DNA of 64,000 nt from Strigops habroptila. Its lineage: Eukaryota; Chordata; Aves; Psittaciformes; Psittacidae. Below the pieces are notes generated by a model. The model searched no databases. It worked only from the letters and a program-made list of their open reading frames with translations, and was not told the origin of the DNA. This document shows, in pieces, positions 11,601 through 22,500 of this stretch (its first letter is position 1; the number at the start of each line of letters is the position of its first letter). The DNA lies in NCBI RefSeq assembly GCF_004027225.2, contig NC_044288.2:1394719-1458718 (forward strand). Reading direction: 5' to 3'. The translations under genes were made by a program, and so were the position numbers.

Positions 11601-14600
11601 GAAAAAAGGACCTGAATGTAACTTACCTTCCTTTGCAGCTTGGCGTTAAAGCCAAACCCATTCCTTTCAGATAAGAACTCTCTGATGCAAAAGGCAACCT
11701 GCTTAATTGACGAGAGGCACTGAGCTGGGAATCGGGTTTGAAATTTGTTCTCAGCTCTGGCATTTTCCATGCTGAGACTCTTCAGCAACCCCTTTACAAC
11801 ACCCACCTCAACTGTTTTCAACTTCAACCAAAACCTTTGAGTGTTATTGGGGTACAAAGAGAAACAACAGCTCTTGGCAGCTGGGAAGGCACAGCAACAA
11901 TCTCTTTTTTGGCCTCATTGCAAGAGTAGTTTTATTTTTGGAACGTTTCATAAAACCAATTTATCTCTGTGGAATTTATTTTTGTCTGATCTCGAGGAGA
12001 ATGGAGAATATGAAAAGCTTTTATTTCATTTGCATTTGATTTGTGTTTATCGACATTTATTGCAGTTCTAAACAGACTCTTCTTTCCAGCAGCATGTGGC
12101 TGTGGCAGGTTTTGTATCTACTGAATTCCTTATCACCAACAAAAGCTTTTTGCTGTAATTCCAGGTTTTCCAAATGAAAAGAGCAAGCAGCAGCACGAGA
12201 AATTTCCTCCAACATGTCACTATTTAGCCCCAAAACAGGGTTTGAGATGAAGATACATTTCAAGCCCAACTCTAACCACATCAGCCAGATGAATTTCTGC
12301 ATCTTGAAGATAACAAAGGACCACAGCAGAACCTGCAAAAGGTATTCCCAGAGTAGAAAGAGCCAAAGGCTCCATAAATTAGGAATATGTCCTACCCTCA
12401 GGATGGATCCGAGCCAGTGGTAACTGCACCCACTTAAAATCATCACCCTTGTGCAATCTAAGTCATGCCACAGGCTGGGGGGGTGCTCACGGCCCCTCGG
12501 TCCCACACACTGTGCTCTCAGCGGAACAGGTCCATCATGGTCCCATTGGGAACACTCCCTGTACGTGTGAATTTAGGATGTGACATGATCAGATTTAGCA
12601 TAAAGATTAAAGCGTTTCCTCTATGTGCTTATCAAAACATCCCACAGAGAGTCTGACATAACCAGGTGACAGCTCAGCCCACAGCAGCTTTTTTAACTTG
12701 CAAAAATATCTCATCTCCAATAAGAAAATGTGCTTTCCGAGCATTAAATTGCCACCCCTAAGCACTCGTGGTGGAAGGACTGACAGCTGTTTGCTCATCA
12801 GAGAATATTTTAAAGCATCTTGGTAAGTAATATTAGCAAATATTTGCTAAGTCTGGCAACAGGCACTGCATTAACGAAGTTCATCTTAAAACTAGAAATC
12901 TAATACACTATTTGACCTGAGTCAATCAGTTTAAGTGATTTAATAAATAACCTGATAGTGGAGATAGTAATTCAAAAGAAACTTGTTCTCAGAGGCAGAG
13001 GGGACATCTCTTTCTATCCATGTTTCCCAGTCTTTGTATTAATGTTCAGACAATTCTTTCCCACACTGCAGCCTCCCCCTCTCCACGCTGGCTGTTCCCA
13101 TGTGCTGCTGCCTGAGAGGCCTCACAAGGAATCAGTGGCTCCAGAGGTCTCACTGGTCTCCTGTTTTAATCAAAATGCAGGCAAGGAACCCACAGAATTG
13201 AAGGATAAAACAAGACTTTTGGGGAGTTTCCCCCTCACAGTGGAAGGTCTCCCAAACGTAAGAAATATTTAAGGAAATTGATGTTTACTGGAGGTATTTA
13301 GGCTGATACTGTATTTATGATGAAAAGCACCATTAAGGAAATGTTCCCTTCCGAACAAATTTGCACTTGCCAATGAGCTGTTGGAAATGATTTAATTGTT
13401 TTCAATCAGGCAGCAAGAGATATGAAAATATAAATTATCTGCTTTGATATTGGGGCAACATAACCCTGAAATGCCATACACATGAGCAGCTTCATCCTGG
13501 CTGCACCAGGATGCTGAACAAGATCTGGGCTTTCTCCTAACTAGTGAGGTTTGCCGTCGACCCAGCCTGGCAAAGGAACAGCACAATTCCCTTCCCAGCC
13601 TGCTGGGAGATCTTCTGGCATGGTTTTCATTCTTTGTTTCCTAGGAAAATGAGGCTTCCTAAGAAAATGATCGAACGACTGGTGTATCTCTGAGCAGCCT
13701 TCTCCCCCAGCTTTTAGGTTTGGCAGCCAGTCTCTGTCCCTCCAATAAACATGGATAAGAGCTCAGTGACATGAATTCCACAGATTTCTTGAGAACAGAT
13801 GGCTGGGGAGAGGCAAGAGTGAGGAAAAGGCTTCAGCACAAGCCCAACTATTATTAGAGCCCAAAGACTTCACACCAGCGAGAGCTGTCACAGCCGCTCC
13901 CAATGGTGGGTACAATTTCAGAGCTGGTTGTTTCCTCCATGGCACCAGCAGATCCTCCAAGACATCCATGTGCACTTGTGCTCTCCTGGCAGCTCCCTCC
14001 CAGATATAGAGACAGATCCATGTGGATGCTGGCTCCCACCTCCACTGCGTCCAGAAGCACCCAATGAAAGACCCTGAGATCTCCTCACATTGCTGCCCCC
14101 ACTCCCTGCTCCCAACTGAGCTGGGAGCCTCGACCCATTTCTCTGCATCCTTCCTGCTTTTCCCTTTCTGCTGGCAACACGAGTTCACAAATTTGCATTT
14201 CCCATATGGAGCACCAGGAGCTTTGCTATTCAAGGAAGCCCATAAACAACTCTCTGCTGAGGGTTCAAAAATAACTCCGATGCGCAGAGCTGCACCTCCC
14301 AGCGATAGCAAGTGGCTGGGAGAAAGCATGAAGAAAGGGGTTATGGTTTGGTGGTTGGTTTGTTGCGTGGGAGCCAAGAGGAGATGCACTAATTAGATTT
14401 CAAAGTGTCAGAGTCAGCCACTTCAGCTGGGATAGAGCAGAGGAGACAGTGTGATTTTGACAACCACATGGAATAGCAATGCATTGGGAAGCCATAAAAT
14501 ATTCAGCAGCTATAGAAGATTCCAGTAAAGACATTTGCTTTGGCTCTTTGGAAATGAAGTGGGGAGGGAAGAAAAGCTGGGTACAGCACTAATTACTCCC

Positions 14601-17600
14601 TGGTTCCTTGAATCGAAAGTATGGATTGAGCTCTACCAGCAGCTCAGCAAGCCTATTGTGCTAGTAATACTAACCTGGCACGATATAGTTAAAAATACTC
14701 CCACCCTGTCAAGACAAAATGTAGCTTGGAAGTGTCACAATGGGAGGAGTTCAGGGATGGAAATCCTCTTAAAGGAATATGACCTCCCTGATGTCAAATA
14801 AACAATATGAATGAGCTTGTAACAGCCCCAGACTGAGCCTGTTCCCACTAAGAGCAAATGAGAGGATAATGCTGGGTGAGGAGCTCTGGGCTGTTTGCTC
14901 TCAAAGCTGTTTCACTGACAAAATCAATGCGCAGCCAAATGGGAGCAGGTTTCAGTTATCCTTCGGGGAGCTCCTGGGAGCAGGAGGGGTTGCGGTTCTC
15001 AAGAGCCTGGCTTCCTTCAGACTGATTCCAATCAAAGGCAGGATTTGGAGGCATCACCCCACTCCTTGCATCCAGCCCGAGGTAACGCAGGAGATCCTGA
15101 CCTGCCCAGTGCAACACCACAGCTCATGTTTTCCTGCCAATACCTATAGGTGCTGTTTATGGATGAGATCTGTCCTTAGCCACAACGGGTAGAATAAAAC
15201 ATGCCTTTCCCACAGGATTTGTGAGCCAAGGAAACAAGTCCTTGCTTTATTACGTCACCTTTCAACTTCAGCCCAGATCTACGCTTTCACACCTCAGATC
15301 TTCTCAGTTCAATAAGCAGTTCCTCTCCCATCTCCACCAAGAATTCTGTATAAAAATGGGTTAATTCTCACTCCATCCCACTGGCTCTTCACCCACTGCC
15401 TGTAATCACTCAGCAGCACCAGCATGAAAACAGTACTTGCAATTCACATTTGCTCAGTGTTTGATCCCCCTTTCCCCTACTAATTTGAGTTCACAATAGA
15501 TCAATAAATATATTAAAAGAAGAAAAAGCAGACACATCCACTGCAGCGGTGAGAACAGGCAAACAAAGCCAGCCTTTCTGGAGGAAAAACACATCCCTGT
15601 CTCCCATGCAATAAACCAGCAAACTGCTGCCATACACTAAAATCAATACCCGGAGAGACTCATGTTGTGATTCATTTTAATTAGGAACAAACCAAAACCA
15701 AACCAGCAAACAATAAACCCCCCAATCCCACACAACCCCCCTAGGCCTTGCGTGATGAACGCTGTTAGAGAGCTGCTCTCAGGGTGAGGGGATGAAGGCA
15801 GCCTGAAGCGGGTGGGCTGGGGGGTCTGGTGCCACTGTCCCCCCTGGGGACGGGTGCTGACAGTCCCAGCACCTCCCCACAGCCTGGCCCAGGGTGAAGG
15901 CGTGAGAGACAGGGTTAAAAAGGAGGATGAGACAAGTGGGGTCCCTGCTCTCCCCTCTCCTCACAGTGGGGGGAAGAGCAGGAGCTGAGCTTAGCCCATC
16001 CTTCCTAAAATGGGGGAAATCTGGATGTTGACCAAAAACCATCCCTCCCATCTGTTTCAGGGTTTTTTTTGGAGTAGTCTGGAACTAGGGAGACCTCACG
16101 CAGCCCCTTCTCTTCTCCAGCACCTCAGTTTCCCTTCTCAGTTCTTTCTTCCCCTGTTTATTCAGGAATCATCTCTGTGGTCAGTAAGAGACTGCTCCAG
16201 CCTGAAATGGGGCTTCTGCTTCAGAGTGAAAACTGTCAAAAACCCAGTTGTGCCCTCAAAAATACCCTTCCTGCTGCTGGCCGAGAGAACAGGAGCCCTC
16301 CTGGCCTGCAGCACTGCACTCTCAAGGTGAGGGGGCTCAGCAAGCATCATGCCTACAACCTGGCCAGACCCTGAGGGTCTGCCCATGCAGCAGAGCCCCA
16401 GTCCTGCCCAGTAACCCAGCCAGGAGGAGCTTGGGGAGGTGACAAAGCTGAGCTGAATTCCTTGTGACTCCAAGCATCATGGGTTTCAGCTCAACGCAGC
16501 CTGGAAGTTGATGCATCCGATGATAATGATTCGCTTTGGAGATGGAGAAACTTGATTTTTTTCCTTTGGAACTTCACCCAGAGCAAAGTTTCAATTTGCC
16601 AATAGAAAAATCGACATATAAATCACGCATATACTCACCCATCAAAGGAATCCAAGGAACTCTGCTCAAGAGGGTGCTGCCTAGGCTGTTAGGAGCGGGG
16701 TCAGGATGCACCCGCATCCACACTGGTCCTCAGAGCTGGTATCGTGGCTGGACACCAGAGCTTGTGCACTTCTCACTGCCAGCCTGGGCTCAGCTTGCGG
16801 GGCCATGGACCTTCCTCAGCCGTTGTGAATCCAGGCCTTTTTCCTGAAAAACACAAGGAAAAAACCCACACCCCCCCTCCCCCAACAGCGTCCCAGTCAT
16901 TACAAGTAGGTTTTAGCACGTCTCAATTTGTATTAATTAAATCGACAGGGAAGTTGGTTGAGTGAATGAGGTTTTTTCCTAAGCAGTAACAAACGCTGTG
17001 GTGGGCTGGAGCTGGTAACTCCAGTTTGCTGCATGTGTGAGCAGTGGGATGGGGAGGGATCTGCGGGAATCTGGATCTGCTGGAGGGAGGGAGCTGCTGG
17101 CAGGACGAGCTGGGGACGGGGAGGATGGGAAGAAGACTCTCAGCTCTGGGAAACCAAGAGCAGGCCTGTGCTGACACTTGGGATTTCAGCCCCGAGCCGG
17201 CAGCATGGAAAGCTTTGGGGCCGAAGCCAGTCGGAGCACAGAGGTTGCTCTGCAGAGATAAGCTGTGGGGAAGAGGAAGGCGCCCATTCAGAGCGCAGCC
17301 ATGGTGCAAGCACGGCTGTGAGGGGAATACAAATGGGCAGCAGGTTCCTTTCTGTTATCGTTTTTAAAGCCACCAGTTTGAGTATCAAAGCAGCTCAGAC
17401 ACGGAGATGCTCGGCTGGAAGTAAATCCATTCCAATGCACAATCCTCCAGGCAGGGGAGCTGCGGGTGGGTGCCCCCATAATGGGGGGTGTTTCCTGATG
17501 TAACACGGTTGGTGTTTCCTTCCCACTTCCCTGAGAAGCAAAACCCCTTTGTGGATAAACCACAAGGCACTGATGGACAGAAACCCTTGCTAGTTCACAT

Positions 17601-18141
17601 TCAGAACAGCTTCTGCATTGTGAGGACACAGCAACCAAGAGCCGGTGCTGGTGGCAGAGCCCATACCAGGCTCTTAACTCCTGTGTGGCACAGGCAAGTC
17701 CAGAGCAGCCTGAGCCACCCCAAAAAAGAGGGGCTCTCCCCTCTGGTCACTGGTAGCAGGGAACGATGCTCTGTCCCTGCCCACGGCTGGCCTGGGAAAC
17801 TCTGGCTCTGGCAGAGCTGCCCCAGCCACTTTCTTTCCAACCTCTCAGCAAAGCAATCCAAGCAAGCTGGGATGTGGGGAAAAACTCCCTCCTACAGCAA
17901 GGGCTTGTGCTGCATCCTTCAGGCAAGCCGCCTCTGGCCTCTGGGCTGGAGCATATAATGCGGATGTGGAGGAAAGTGCTGCTTGCAAGGGGAGCCTGGC
18001 TGAAGAGGTGGCTTCGGGCTGGATTTTAAAGCAGATGCAGTCAGTGGAGTTGGGAAACACTCAAAGAGGGCTCCTGCACCACCGCATCCCAAGAGCGCAG
18101 AGAAGGGCCGATGGTGCCTGCCCTGCCCAAGGGACCTCAGG

Positions 18142-18180
18142 GCTTTTTTGGACTCTGACAGGGTTTTTTGGACTCTGACA
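18142..18180. repeat. Tandem duplication of a 20-bp unit
   Basis: Two adjacent nearly perfect copies of a 20-base unit (core TTTTTTGGACTCTGACAGGG). Too short to classify; probably a slippage product. Confidence 0.75.
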
Positions 18181-19312
18181 GGGTTTTCCTCCAGAGCACA
18201 ATTAGGGACAGGTCCTGGCGCAAAGGCCAGCTCTGGAGCAGGGAGCAACAGGATGCAGGGCCAGGCAGAAGGAATCTGCCTCGTTCTCCACTTGCACTGG
18301 GATGGGAATAAGCGGCTGTGAGCCTGAGGGATAACGAATGTCTGAGCACAGTCCCAAAAGCCTTTGCATAAGAGTCTTGTAGAATTTATAGCCTGTCTCA
18401 GCTGTGCCATTATGGAGCCACGACTGGACTGCTGCCCTGTAGCTGCCAGCACAGATCCCAGCCACGCTTATTCAGGGAGGCAAATGGGATTTGATTTCTG
18501 CACCAGTCACTGTCTCTCAGTGTTAAAATGGGACCTGACGGGCTCTGTCCATCCCCTAAGGCTGCCCACATGATTCATCACATACATTGACCTCGAATGT
18601 CCCCAGCCCAATCGCAACACCGCAGCAGAGCAGTCCTGACGCTCCCAGGCTGCACACCCCAGCCTGCTCTCAGGGCTACAAATGCTGTTCTAGGTGTAAA
18701 ACAATTCAAATAACGAAATCCGGAAGCCTCAAAAGCGCCGTTTTCTTGGTGGTCCTGTTCACAGCAGTCCTTTGTGTCACTGAGAGCAGAGGAGACATTA
18801 AAGGATGACCCCTCTCTTCCCCTGAGGCCATCCTGGAGCATCCTCAGCCCCAGGATTTGCCTGGGGCCACCTGCCAGGCAAGGACACAAACAGCTCAGCT
18901 CCAGGGCAGCGAGGTGCTGCTTTTCTGTTCCTCTTCCTTCCCCTGGGGGACAGGCTTTGCTGGGACCCATGTCACGCGCTGTCACTGCCCTGTGTTCCCC
19001 AGCAGGAATGCCATGCTGGCAGCAGTGGGGACAATGACAAAGCAGATGGCGTGCCAGGGGCCTGGGTGTTCCCAGGGGCAGTGTCTCCCATCACAGTGCT
19101 AGCGAGGACCCGGGGCAGCATCTCTGGTGGGGTAAATGCGTGCAGCTCCGCTGGCTTCAGCCCCTCCTCAGGATGGCTGAGGATTGGACTCGCCCTTACA
19201 AAATGCCCCTTGCTCCAACACCTCTGGTGTTACCCAGGAATGTGCTGCAGGCACTTCCACAGGGCCTTATTCCCACCACCACCATGTGCCTGTTTGCAGC
19301 AGCACTGATCTT

Positions 19313-19552
19313 CATAGAATCATAGAATAGTTAGGGTTGGAAAGGACCTTAAGATCATCTAGTTCCAACCCCCCTGCCACGGGCAGGGACACCTCGCACT
19401 AAGCCATGTGGCCCAAGGCTCTGTCCAACCTGGCCTTGGACATCACCAGGGACGGAGCATCCACAACCTCCCTGGGCAACCCATTCCAGTGCTTCACCAC
19501 CCTCACTGTAAAGAACTTCCTCCTTATATCTAATCTAAACTTCGTGCTGCAA
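19313..19552 (-). mobile_element. CR1 non-LTR retrotransposon, 5'-truncated 3' end
   Basis: On the minus strand the sequence encodes the end of the CR1 reverse-transcriptase ORF (FRLDIRRKFFTVRVVKHWN, then GLPREVVDAPS) followed by the short conserved 3' UTR and a terminal TTCTATGATTCTATGA-type octamer tail near 19313-19330. Only about 240 bp remain, which is the normal severe 5' truncation of this chicken-repeat-1 LINE family. The short coding remnant still reads openly through this segment, suggesting moderate age. It is the clearest sign that the genome is avian (or at least sauropsid). Confidence 0.93.
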
Positions 19553-19754
19553 AGCCATGACGAGGGGCAGCTGTCCCCATCCCTGTCCTGCCCTGCACCC
19601 GGGGATGCTGAGGGCTGGGGGGACACTGCAGAGAGCTGGGGTGGCACTGGGGATGTGTGAGCAAGGGGTCAGTGTGGGGCCATCTGCCAGCCCCGAGCAC
19701 CCACGGGAGCCGCAGAGGACATGGGGAGATAGGGCCCTGCACCCCCGTAGGGCA

Positions 19755-20135
19755 GAACTACACCTCCCAGTATGCACCAGGCCCTCGGACTACACCTCCC
19801 AGTATCCCCAGCTGAACTACAGCTCTCAGTGCTCCCCCCAGCGCCGCCAGATATCATCGCAGCTTCCAGTGCTCCCCCCAGCTCCCAGTGTGCCCCAAGA
19901 CCTCCCGATGCGTCCCCTCCAGCTCTCCATCCGGCTCCCAGTAACCGTCCCAAGCTCCCAGGGATCCCCCAGCTCTCAGTTTCTCCCTTTTGTCCCCCAT
20001 TCCTCCATCCCCAGCCCCAGCCCTCCGCACTCACCGATGAACCGGGTCACAGCTCCCAACACGCACCAGTGCGCCCTGCACTACAGCTCCCGGTGCCAGC
20101 CGTGGATGTGCACTACAGCTCCCAGTGCCCCAATG
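19755..20135. repeat. Degenerate tandem array rich in ZNF143-like ACTACA-CTCCCAGT motifs
   Basis: At least five copies start with ACTAC: 19757-19775 (ACTACACCTCCCAGTATGC), 19789-19807, 19816-19834, 20080-20098 and 20112-20130. Six or more weaker AGCTCCCAGTG copies lie between them, spaced roughly 20-40 bp apart. The first copy matches the ZNF143/Staf consensus ACTACAATTCCCAGCATGC closely. The array begins about 200 bp from the 5' side of the CR1 copy. Whether it binds protein or is just a decayed minisatellite cannot be seen. Confidence 0.6.
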
Positions 20136-20139
20136 CGGG

Positions 20140-21230
20140 GCACAGCCCCAGTCCCCCCATCGCACCGGTGGCCCCTCCATGGACGGGACCTTGCGTCTGT
20201 CTGCACCCAGCAGGGTTCCTGTCCCCATGTGCCCCCCAGATCCCCAGAGGTGCGCCCAGGATTCCCGATGCCCGTCCCCAACTTCCCTGTCCTCAGTTAA
20301 TCCGCTTTCTGTAGCTAAAGCAGCCCTGGGCCCAGTAATTCCCTCCATGCTCAGGATTAATTCCATGCAGGGCTAGGCCTGGCAAATAAATATCCACAGA
20401 TTTGGTACAAACCCATCCGCACCAAGCAGCCCCACGCCGGCTGCCAGTGTGCTCCCCCGGGTGCACAGGGAAACTGAGGCACGGGCTGGGCACCGAATGG
20501 GGCCCTGGGGCTGTCACCGTGTGTGACAGCGGGTCCCACCCGGCTGCTGGGGCAGGGAGAGGGGACCCCGCCCATACCCACCAGCACAGCCGCCCCCGGG
20601 GGGCCCTGCCCTGTATCGAGCCCAGAGCCCGGTCCCCCCGCAGGCTGAGGCCAGCCGCGGCGTTACATCCATGGGCGCGTCGTGGCTCGCCCGGCCGGCG
20701 GGGCAGGGCGGAGGGCGGCTGGCGCGGCCGGGGATGCCAGGGCAGGGCGGGAGCGGCGAGCTCCAGCCTGCCCCTGCTGCCCACGCCAGCTCCCGCAGTG
20801 GGGCTCAGCCCCCAGCACCCCACATCGCCCCAGCAAAGCCGCTCCCAGGGGCTGCTCAGGGCCATCCCGCTCTGGCCTCTGATGGAGCCCTGCAGGACAG
20901 GGGTGTAGGGTCCCGCAGGTGGACTCCAGGGGTCCTGGTTCCATGGGTGTCCCCGGGGCAGAGCTGGGGGCCGGCCGGCTCTGCTGCTGACCGCGTTGCC
21001 TCCGCGCTGGGGGATTAACTCGGGCCACGCTCCTGCCCCAGCCAAGCGCTCTCACAGCCGTGCGCGGCCGGTTGATTCGGGGGCGGCGCGGGGGTGGGGC
21101 TGAAGGAACCCGCACCCGGGGGCTGGGGGGCGCTTCCCCCGGGGTCACGGGCATCGCGAAGGGCGACGCGCGGGGTCCTACCGCGGGTGGGCGGCGCAGG
21201 GACCCTGCGGAGCACAACCCCCTGGGGGTA
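20140..21230. other. Noncoding GC-rich interval upstream of the EXTL1 promoter
   Basis: GC rises toward the EXTL1 promoter. No exon or repeat recognised; open frames reach 250 codons only because of composition. Confidence 0.4.
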
Positions 21231-21280
21231 CCCCCCCCTACCCCGTCCCACGTGGGCGCTCTGCGGGGGGCGGGGCGCGG

Positions 21281-21395
21281 CCAATGGGAAGCCGCCGCAG
21301 GAGGATGCTCCTCGGGGCACGCCCCCTGGCCAGCGCGGGCCACGCCCACAGGGGAGCAGACCGCCAATGGGAGGTGGGCGGGCGGGGCTAAAAGG
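21281..21395 (+). promoter_or_regulatory. Candidate EXTL1 core promoter (two CCAAT boxes, GC box, TATA-like)
   Basis: CCAAT boxes at 21281-21285 and 21364-21368 are followed by GGGCGGGCGGGGC and a TATA-like TAAAAGG at 21389-21395. A start site about 25-30 bp further on would begin a 5' exon running to the donor AAAG|GTAACG at 22000. Correct orientation and about 1.1 kb from the EXTL1 ATG. Confidence 0.5.
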
Positions 21396-21472
21396 CGAAT
21401 GTTGTGGTTACGGGAGGAGCGGGACGCGGTGAAAGCGGTGCGGGCGGGGGGCGGCCGGACCGGGGTGAACGG

Positions 21473-21642
21473 GAGAGTCAGCCCAGGGGGTGCAGGACAG
21501 TCAGACCGGGGTGAAGGGGATAGTCAGACCGGGGGGGACCGGACAGTCAGCCGGGGCGTGCGGGACAGCCAGACCGGGGGGGTACGGGACAGTCAGCCCG
21601 GGGGGGTACGGGGCAGCCAGCAGGACAAGGGACAGCCAGCCG
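21473..21642 (+). repeat. 23-bp G-rich minisatellite in the likely EXTL1 5' UTR
   Basis: About seven units with consensus AGTCAGACCGGGGGGTACGGGAC, starting near 21475, 21498, 21522, 21544, 21567, 21590 and 21615. G runs of four to seven recur on the plus strand, so the transcript would carry spaced G tracts. It lies between the TATA-like box and the first donor, hence probably in the untranslated leader. Confidence 0.75.
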
Positions 21643-21839
21643 TAGAGCGTGTGGGCAGGCGGCCTGACACGGGAGCAGGACAGGCAGCCACGAGCGGTGC
21701 AGGCAGCTGAGGTTTTGCACAGGCAGACGAAGGTTCAGGGGACACAGCCCAAGGCAGAGACAAGCGGACAAGGGGGGGACACGTACCCCCAGCGCACCCC
21801 CGGCCAGGGCTGCGCAGAGCCTCCCGCAGCAGCAGCGGC

Positions 21840-22500
21840 TCCTCCGTGCGGCCGCGCACCGGCAGCGGGGAGAGCCCGGCACGGCGGCTGCTCCGCCGCC
21901 TGCCCCAGCCGGGGATGCAGCCCGGAGCCGCGGGGAGCCGCGCGTCGAGACGTCGGGGCACGGCGGCCCGGAACCCACCGGGGGCTGCATGTCCCCAAAG
22001 GTAACGGGGGACTTGGCCTGGAGGGGGGAACAAGCAGGTTGGACGGAGATAGGGGCTCCGGAGGGAGTGGGAGGTTTTATTCCCAGGAGGGGTCTGAGAA
22101 AACGGGTCCCGCCCTGGGGAGACGCTTGTGGTGATAGGGTTGGTGGTGGCAGGACGGTGACGGCGCGACCTCTCCCCTTCTCCAGGGATTTGAAACTGGG
22201 CCAAGTGGTGATGGAAATGTCATTGTCACAGCACGGGGGCCCAGCTAAGTAACCACTGCGCTGTGGGGAAGGGAGAGGGACACGGCTGCACTGAGCTCCA
22301 CAGCCCAAGAGGGACGGCGCAGCCTTGGTTGGAGGGGGCAGCAAGAGGACTGTGGGGTTCATCCACACTCTCACGGGCTGCAGAGGCCGCAGGGCAATAC
22401 CTGGAGGCCAGAAGCCACCCCACCACCCGTGTGGGCTTTGGGACATCGGCCTTTTGACCAGACTCGGGCCCAATGAGGAGCTGGAGCCACGTGTGAACCT
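21840..22500 (+). other. Probable EXTL1 5'-UTR exon, short intron and leader
   Basis: A GC-rich exon appears to end at 22000 (CCCCAAAG|GTAACG). A pyrimidine tract with acceptor TCTCCAG ends at 22185, and the leader then runs to the ATG at 22501. The leader would contain upstream ATGs, for instance at 22210. Splice use is inferred from consensus only. Confidence 0.45.

Larger units (their letters stand above)
10160..19310. other. Gene-poor interval right of the STMN1 promoter
   Basis: About 9 kb with no exon I can support on either strand. It has an (A)n/(GAAA)n tract at 11571-11600 and a tandem 20-bp duplication at 18142-18180; otherwise it is unique-looking. Open frames of up to about 200 codons here show no recognisable family and no splice-consistent conservation. 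In human the corresponding place holds PAFAH2; I looked for its serine-hydrolase GHSFG-type motif and did not find it. Confidence 0.5.

Noticed and set aside
12057-12506. 149-codon minus-strand frame with a tryptophan-rich hydrophobic middle
   Set aside because: No family recognised, no splice or promoter context; hydrophobic stretch can arise from pyrimidine-rich antisense.
13763-14389. 208-codon minus-strand open frame in the STMN1-EXTL1 gap, checked as a possible PAFAH2 remnant
   Set aside because: No GHSFG motif or other lipase-like segment and no similarity I can see.
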